A stretch of DNA of 10,401 nucleotides from contig JAGHRU010000225.1 in the NCBI GenBank assembly GCA_018066225.1, positions 1 to 10,401 of the forward strand, read 5' to 3'. A model generated the notes under the pieces. The model had not been told where the DNA came from and did not search any database. It saw nothing but the letters and a program-made list of their open reading frames with translations. Of this stretch, positions 6,032 to 10,401 are shown one piece after another. The translations under genes were made by a program, and so were the position numbers. Each line of letters starts with the position of its first letter. Positions within the stretch are counted from its first letter, which is position 1. This DNA comes from Candidatus Equimonas enterica. Lineage in GTDB: Bacteria > Bacteroidota > Bacteroidia > Bacteroidales > Bacteroidaceae.

Positions 6032-9000
6032 ATGATAGATTTCTTCATCGCTTCACATCAAGGCAATGCCCGTAAGGCTGCGGACGCGCTGACTGCCTCT
6101 GCGGCTTGTCACCATATACATATCATCGGTACTGCCGAGGAGACGCAATTTTACCCCGAGAGCGACTTCATCACCGTCGAAGGCCTGCAACTCTCGTCAC
6201 GACTCATGGCGGACATTGCGGCGAAAGCTACGGCGCGCTATACGGCCATCTATCTGGCCGCAGAGACCTTCGTGCCTGGCTATCGCTTGGCAGAGCGTGT
6301 GCTGCGCACTATGCGCGATGCCCATCCATCTATGCTCTACACCGATCGCTATGAGCAGCGCGGAGAAGAAGAAACGACCAGCCTACATCGCGTCATAGAC
6401 TACCAGGAAGGTGCCGTCCGTGACGACTTCGACTTCGGCGGACTGTTGGTCTTCCCTACGCGCCTCTTGCGCGACTATGTAGCCGAGGAGACCAATGAGT
6501 GGCAATATGCAGCGCTTTATGCGTTGCGCCTTTACCTTTCGCGTGTGGGCCATCTGCTCCATCTGCCAGAGCCTCTCTATACGCAGAGAGAGAGCGATTT
6601 GCGCACTTCGGGGCAAAAGCAGTTTGACTATGTCAATCCGCGTTCCCGTGCCGTGCAAATAGAGATGGAGCAGGTCTTCACAGCACATCTCAAAGCCATC
6701 GGAGCCTATTTGGCGCCCGATGAATACGACGCCCCCACTGATCTCAACCGCGATGCCGACTATCCTGTGACGGCTTCCGTCATTATCCCTGTGCGCAACC
6801 GCGAGAAAACGATAGGCGATGCCATACGGAGTGCTGCCAGTCAGTGCACGGATTTTGCCTTCAATGTCATTGTAATCGACAATCACTCTACGGACGGCAC
6901 TTCGGCGCAAATCGCCTGGTGGCAACAAGGCCATGAGGACGCTGTCGTCGGTCGCAACTTCCGAGAAGTCGTACACCTCATCCCCGAGCAGCCCGACCTC
7001 GGTATTGGCGGTTGCTGGGACCTTGCTATTCGCGACAAGCGTTGCGGTAAGTATGCCGTGCAGTTGGACTCCGACGATCTATATAGTGGTACCGACACGC
7101 TGCAACGCATCGTTGATGCTTTCGCCGGGGAGAAGGCAGCCATGGTCATAGGGGCCTATCGTATGGTCGATTTCCACTTGCAGACATTGCCCCCAGGGCT
7201 CATCGACCACGCCGAGTGGACTGACAACAACGGTCGCAACAACGCGCTGCGTATCAACGGGCTCGGTGCACCTCGTGCATTCTCTACGGCTTTGCTGCGC
7301 AAACTCGGCGTCCCCAATACCAGTTACGGTGAAGACTATGCGCTCGGCCTGGCTATCTCACGCCGCTACCGCATCGCTCGTATCTATGATGAACTCTATC
7401 TGTGCCGTCGCTGGGAGGGGAATAGTGATGCCGCGTTGAGCAATGAAAAAGTCAATCGCAACAACGAATACAAAGACACCCTGCGCAGCATGGAAATCGC
7501 TGCGCGTCGCAAGATGAATCGTTGCTGGGAAACCCCAATCTCCGAGGAAGAGGTGGCTATGATGCAGGCACGGCAGATGGCATCGTGGCAGGAGGTGCGC
7601 GAAAACTTTGAAGACCTGTCGCAGCACGTGGAGCACCGTAGGCTGGAGGTCGATGATGCCCTCTCGCTCACCGTGCAGCACAATCCGCGTCGCATCGTCT
7701 CGACGGCTGCGAAGGTGGATCACAAGAGCATCGAGAAACGCCCTTGCTTTCTCTGTGCTTGCAACCGCCCACAGCAGCAATTGAGTTTCGACGTGGAGCG
7801 ACACTTCACCGTGCTGGTCAATCCCTACCCCATCCTGCCGTGCCACCTCACCATACCGACCCGTCGCCACCTGCCGCAGCAGTTTGCGCCCTACATGGAG
7901 GATTATCTGCGTATGATATGGCGTATGCCGCAGTATTGCGTCTTCTACAACGGGCCACACTCTGGAGCATCGGCACCCGATCACGCCCATTTCCAAGCAG
8001 GTCTGCGCGGTATTATCCCCATAGAAAGTGCGTGGAAGCAGTATGAACATCACCTCGAATGTGTCTATCCTGCCACACTCTCGGAGCGTGCTCTGCTCGA
8101 AGAACTCGGCTACACAGACCCGCGTGCTGGCATCTATCTGCTCCATGGCTATGCTTGTCCTGCCTTTGTCGTGATGGGAGAAACGGAAAATGGCAATGCC
8201 CGCCTGCTGCAATCGTTGCTTGGCGTTATGCCTGTAAAGGAAGGCTGTGACGAGCCTGACATCAACGTGTTGAGTTGGCGTGAAAAAGGAACGGCCGTGT
8301 TGCCCGACTGCATCGTCAATGTCGTCTTTGCACGCCGCCAGCATCGTCCAGCGTGCTACTACGCCCAAGACGAGCGCGAGCGTTATCTCATCAGTCCTGG
8401 GACGATAGATATGGGCGGCCTCATCATCACGCCACGCCGTGAGGACTTCGAACGCCTCACGATAGAGTGCGCTGTCAGCATCTTGCAGGAAGTGACTTAC
8501 AGCGAAAGCGAACTAAGGCAGATGGCAGCACATCTGCATGCAGAGCGTGAGGAGGACGGCGCTGCCGAAGAAGGCTTTGCCGAAGGCGAAGAGCCGATAG
8601 TCGAAGTCGGCATAATGCATGCCGCGACCATCGACTTCGTGCTGCACGAGACCTATACAGCCAAAGGCCAGGAGGTCACGGGAGCACAGCGCGCACGCTA
8701 TGTCGATGGAGGCATAGAGTGGCAAGGCAATATCTACTCCGAATTGAACTTCCGTCCGCAGAAAGGTGGACGATTTACGCTGTGCGATGTCGTCATCGGC
8801 AAGGGCTTCCACTGGCAGAAAGCCGAGGAGCAAACCTTCACGGGGAGCATTCGCTTAATCGTCAATGAGGAGCGCATAGAAGTCATCAACTGTGTGGCCG
8901 TAGAGCAATACCTCAAATCGGTCATCTCCAGCGAGATGCGCGCCACTGCGCCTTTTGAACTCCTCAAAGCCCACGCCGTGATTTCGCGCTCATGGCTACT

Positions 9001-9829
9001 GCGTCAGATGGCGCAACGTCGGCAGGTGCAGCAGTCGGGTGCTGATGGTGCAGGCTTTTTCACTTTCCAGCGTCACAAGGGTGAATTGCTGCGATGGTAC
9101 GACCGTACCGAGCATGCGCTCTTTGATGTCTGTGCCGACGACCACTGTCAGCGTTACCAAGGCATCACGCGTGCCACCACTGCCGAGGTGGCCAAGGCCG
9201 TGGAGCAGACGCATGGCGAAGTGCTGACCTATGATGGCGAACTATGTGACGCACGTTTCTCCAAGTGCTGCGGCGGCGTGACCGAACGCTTCTCGGCGTG
9301 CTGGGATGCCCACGATGAGCCTTATCTCGTGCCGACAGCTGACCCCTACTGCCTGCGTGCCGACGATGCTATTCTCACGCGCTCGCTCAACGACTACGAT
9401 GTCGCTACGCACGACTTCAAGGCTTGGGAAGTCACGCTGACGAATGAAGAAATCGTGCGCCTGCTCCGCGAGAAACTCAATCTGGAAATTGGGCAAATCC
9501 AATCGATGAAGCCCATAGAAGTCGGAGAGAGTGGTCGCATCATCCGCTTGCAGATAGAGGGCACGGTTCAGACCGTGGTCATCGGTAAGGAATTGGAGAT
9601 ACGGCGTGCTTTGAGCCCATCTCATCTGCTCTCGTCGGCTTTCACCATTGAGGCGCAGGCGATGGACGCTGATGGCCTCCCGCAGCGTTTTGTCCTCAGC
9701 GGCAAAGGCTGGGGACACGGTGTCGGCCTATGCCAGACAGGGGCTGCCGTTATGGCCGAAGAAGGTCACGACTACGAAGACATCCTCGGCCATTACTATC
9801 ATCACGCCAAGGTGACGCGCCATTATTAG
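6032..9829 (+). CDS. Trimodular fusion: glycosyltransferase family 2, DUF4922 (HIT/GalT-like) and SpoIID/LytB domain
   Basis: This 1265-residue protein joins several domains. Residues 1-230 are a region without clear motifs that looks like a worn GT-A fold (MIDFFIASHQGNARKAADAL, then VIDYQEGAVRDDFDFGGLLV). Residues 247-465 are a GT2 glycosyltransferase: ASVIIPVRNRE, VIVIDNHSTDGT (D283), the metal-binding DSDD (346-349), and the GEDY catalytic-base motif (E434, D435). Residues about 480-830 are DUF4922, with CFLCAC (572-577) and a HIT/GalT-like SAPDHAHFQAG (H651, H653, Q655), suggesting nucleotidyl-transfer chemistry. An acidic linker (838-854) leads to the SpoIID/LytB domain (about 860-1265): VISSEMRATAPFELLKAHAV (likely catalytic E968), ARFSKCCGGVTERF (1074-1087) and GKGWGHGVGLCQTGA (1224-1238). 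SpoIID proteins cleave peptidoglycan glycan strands. No signal peptide or membrane segment is visible, so all parts seem cytoplasmic. It follows the acyltransferase by 22 bases and precedes an AmpG-like permease, pointing to cell-wall sugar recycling; this is inference. Confidence 0.88.
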   Translation: MIDFFIASHQGNARKAADALTASAACHHIHIIGTAEETQFYPESDFITVEGLQLSSRLMADIAAKATARYTAIYLAAETFVPGYRLAERVLRTMRDAHPSMLYTDRYEQRGEEETTSLHRVIDYQEGAVRDDFDFGGLLVFPTRLLRDYVAEETNEWQYAALYALRLYLSRVGHLLHLPEPLYTQRESDLRTSGQKQFDYVNPRSRAVQIEMEQVFTAHLKAIGAYLAPDEYDAPTDLNRDADYPVTASVIIPVRNREKTIGDAIRSAASQCTDFAFNVIVIDNHSTDGTSAQIAWWQQGHEDAVVGRNFREVVHLIPEQPDLGIGGCWDLAIRDKRCGKYAVQLDSDDLYSGTDTLQRIVDAFAGEKAAMVIGAYRMVDFHLQTLPPGLIDHAEWTDNNGRNNALRINGLGAPRAFSTALLRKLGVPNTSYGEDYALGLAISRRYRIARIYDELYLCRRWEGNSDAALSNEKVNRNNEYKDTLRSMEIAARRKMNRCWETPISEEEVAMMQARQMASWQEVRENFEDLSQHVEHRRLEVDDALSLTVQHNPRRIVSTAAKVDHKSIEKRPCFLCACNRPQQQLSFDVERHFTVLVNPYPILPCHLTIPTRRHLPQQFAPYMEDYLRMIWRMPQYCVFYNGPHSGASAPDHAHFQAGLRGIIPIESAWKQYEHHLECVYPATLSERALLEELGYTDPRAGIYLLHGYACPAFVVMGETENGNARLLQSLLGVMPVKEGCDEPDINVLSWREKGTAVLPDCIVNVVFARRQHRPACYYAQDERERYLISPGTIDMGGLIITPRREDFERLTIECAVSILQEVTYSESELRQMAAHLHAEREEDGAAEEGFAEGEEPIVEVGIMHAATIDFVLHETYTAKGQEVTGAQRARYVDGGIEWQGNIYSELNFRPQKGGRFTLCDVVIGKGFHWQKAEEQTFTGSIRLIVNEERIEVINCVAVEQYLKSVISSEMRATAPFELLKAHAVISRSWLLRQMAQRRQVQQSGADGAGFFTFQRHKGELLRWYDRTEHALFDVCADDHCQRYQGITRATTAEVAKAVEQTHGEVLTYDGELCDARFSKCCGGVTERFSACWDAHDEPYLVPTADPYCLRADDAILTRSLNDYDVATHDFKAWEVTLTNEEIVRLLREKLNLEIGQIQSMKPIEVGESGRIIRLQIEGTVQTVVIGKELEIRRALSPSHLLSSAFTIEAQAMDADGLPQRFVLSGKGWGHGVGLCQTGAAVMAEEGHDYEDILGHYYHHAKVTRHY

Positions 9830-9846
9830 CCTGCCGATGTCGTTCC

Positions 9847-9932
9847 ATTTTAGTGGGCAGTAAAATTTTTTACAATGGGCATTGTAATTTATTTTAACGG
9901 GCACTAAAATGAGTTTTAACGGGCACTAAAAT
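9847..9932. repeat. Second four-unit array of the 22-base palindromic repeat
   Basis: Units start at 9847, 9869, 9891 and 9913, again exactly 22 bases apart. All four have GGGC at the centre (9855, 9877, 9899, 9921). Units 3 and 4 differ only in their first base. The second unit holds TTACAATGGGCATTGTAA (9870-9887), a palindrome with 8-bp arms in which both arms differ from the usual ATTTTA/TAAAAT in a matching way. TGCCG at 9832, one period upstream, may be a decayed unit. The array begins within 20 bases of the stop of the fusion gene and separates it from the permease gene. It belongs to the same family as the array at 1233-1320. Confidence 0.9.
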
Positions 9933-9995
9933 GAAACGCGCTCACCAGATAGTTTTACCTCCAACGCCTCTCCTAACCAACTATAATACGTTACT

Positions 9996-10401
9996 ATGAA
10001 TCATCGTCGCCATCCTCTCACTTGGATTCCTACCTTATACTTCGCCGAAGGCGTGCCCTATGTCATCGTGATGACCCTGGCTGTCGTGATGTATAAGCGC
10101 TTGGGGCTCAGCAATACCGACATCACGCTCTACACCTCGTGGCTCTATCTGCCATGGGTCATCAAGCCGCTGTGGAGTCCCGTGGTCGATATACTGCGTA
10201 CCAAGCGCTGGTGGATACTCTTTATGCAGATACTCATCGGCGCATCGCTCGCTGGTGTGGCTTTCACGCTGCCGACCTCCTACGGCATCCAGTGTTCGCT
10301 GGCTTTTCTCTGGCTTTTGGCGTTCTCTTCGGCTACGCACGATGTGGCCGCCGATGGATTCTATATGCTCGAACTCGAAGACCACGAACAAGCCATGTAT
10401 G
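9996..10401 (+). CDS. AmpG-like MFS permease, 5' part only
   Basis: The first 135 codons of an inner-membrane major facilitator protein are present; the gene runs off the window end. Four membrane segments are visible at about residues 9-31, 43-62, 72-93 and 98-118. AmpG-like landmarks are WIPTLYFAEGVPY near the N-terminus, the TM2-TM3 loop WVIKPLWSPVVDILRTKRW (54-72), and the TM4 end SATHDVAADGFYML (112-125), which parallels the ATQDIAID stretch of AmpG. AmpG carries anhydro-muropeptides from periplasm to cytoplasm for recycling. The start is ATG at 9996, 166 bases after the previous stop and 63 bases after the second repeat array. No good promoter was found in 9933-9995. The next-door SpoIID fusion supports a role in cell-wall recycling, but related PAT-family carriers move other substrates. 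Confidence 0.85.
   Translation, partial: MNHRRHPLTWIPTLYFAEGVPYVIVMTLAVVMYKRLGLSNTDITLYTSWLYLPWVIKPLWSPVVDILRTKRWWILFMQILIGASLAGVAFTLPTSYGIQCSLAFLWLLAFSSATHDVAADGFYMLELEDHEQAMY

Noticed and set aside
7358..8368. 336-codon minus-strand open frame opposite the fusion gene
   Set aside because: It is antisense to the well-supported GT2 and DUF4922 coding sequence and shows no recognisable motif.
9950..9957. TAGTTTTA as a -7 element for the permease gene
   Set aside because: It has one mismatch to TAnnTTTG and there is no TTG about 20 bases upstream.

Overview
The window looks like chromosomal DNA from a Bacteroidetes species, most likely order Bacteroidales and perhaps Prevotellaceae. The reasons are two intergenic promoters that match the Bacteroidetes pattern (TTG, 20 bases, TAnnTTTG), the lack of Shine-Dalgarno sites, and several proteins with a Bacteroidales look: a MutS2 starting MIYPDSYQKKIGF, a FdtA-like cupin followed by a FemAB-like acyltransferase, and a glycosyltransferase-DUF4922-SpoIID fusion. 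No tRNA, rRNA, insertion sequence, CRISPR or phage gene was seen.

Layout. 1-406: the end of a small unrecognised gene whose reading frame appears broken near base 62. 428-1204: an inositol-monophosphatase family enzyme. 1205-1416: a convergent intergenic region holding an array of 22-base-period palindromic repeats and a rho-independent terminator for the minus-strand gene at 1417-1776, which encodes a small exported heavy-metal-associated (HMA) protein with a cysteine-rich tail. 1777-1995: a divergent promoter region driving the HMA gene leftward and mutS2 rightward, with a 22-base palindrome just downstream of the mutS2 promoter. 1996-4536: mutS2. 4596-9829: three tightly spaced plus-strand genes, a FdtA-like cupin sugar isomerase, a FemAB/GNAT-like acyltransferase that overlaps it by 11 bases, and a 1265-residue fusion protein. 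9830-9995: a second array of the same 22-base repeat family. 9996 to the end: the start of an AmpG-like MFS permease.

How the genes may work together. The cupin, the acyltransferase and the glycosyltransferase part of the fusion suggest glycan or cell-envelope sugar work. The SpoIID part of the fusion and the AmpG-like permease next to it suggest peptidoglycan turnover or recycling. The fusion has no visible signal peptide or membrane segment, so its SpoIID domain may act in the cytoplasm on imported muropeptides; this is inference. MutS2 and the HMA protein are separate units that share only the divergent promoter region.

The least explained signals are the two repeat arrays, which share period, dyad symmetry and position directly after plus-strand stop codons, and the trifunctional fusion protein.
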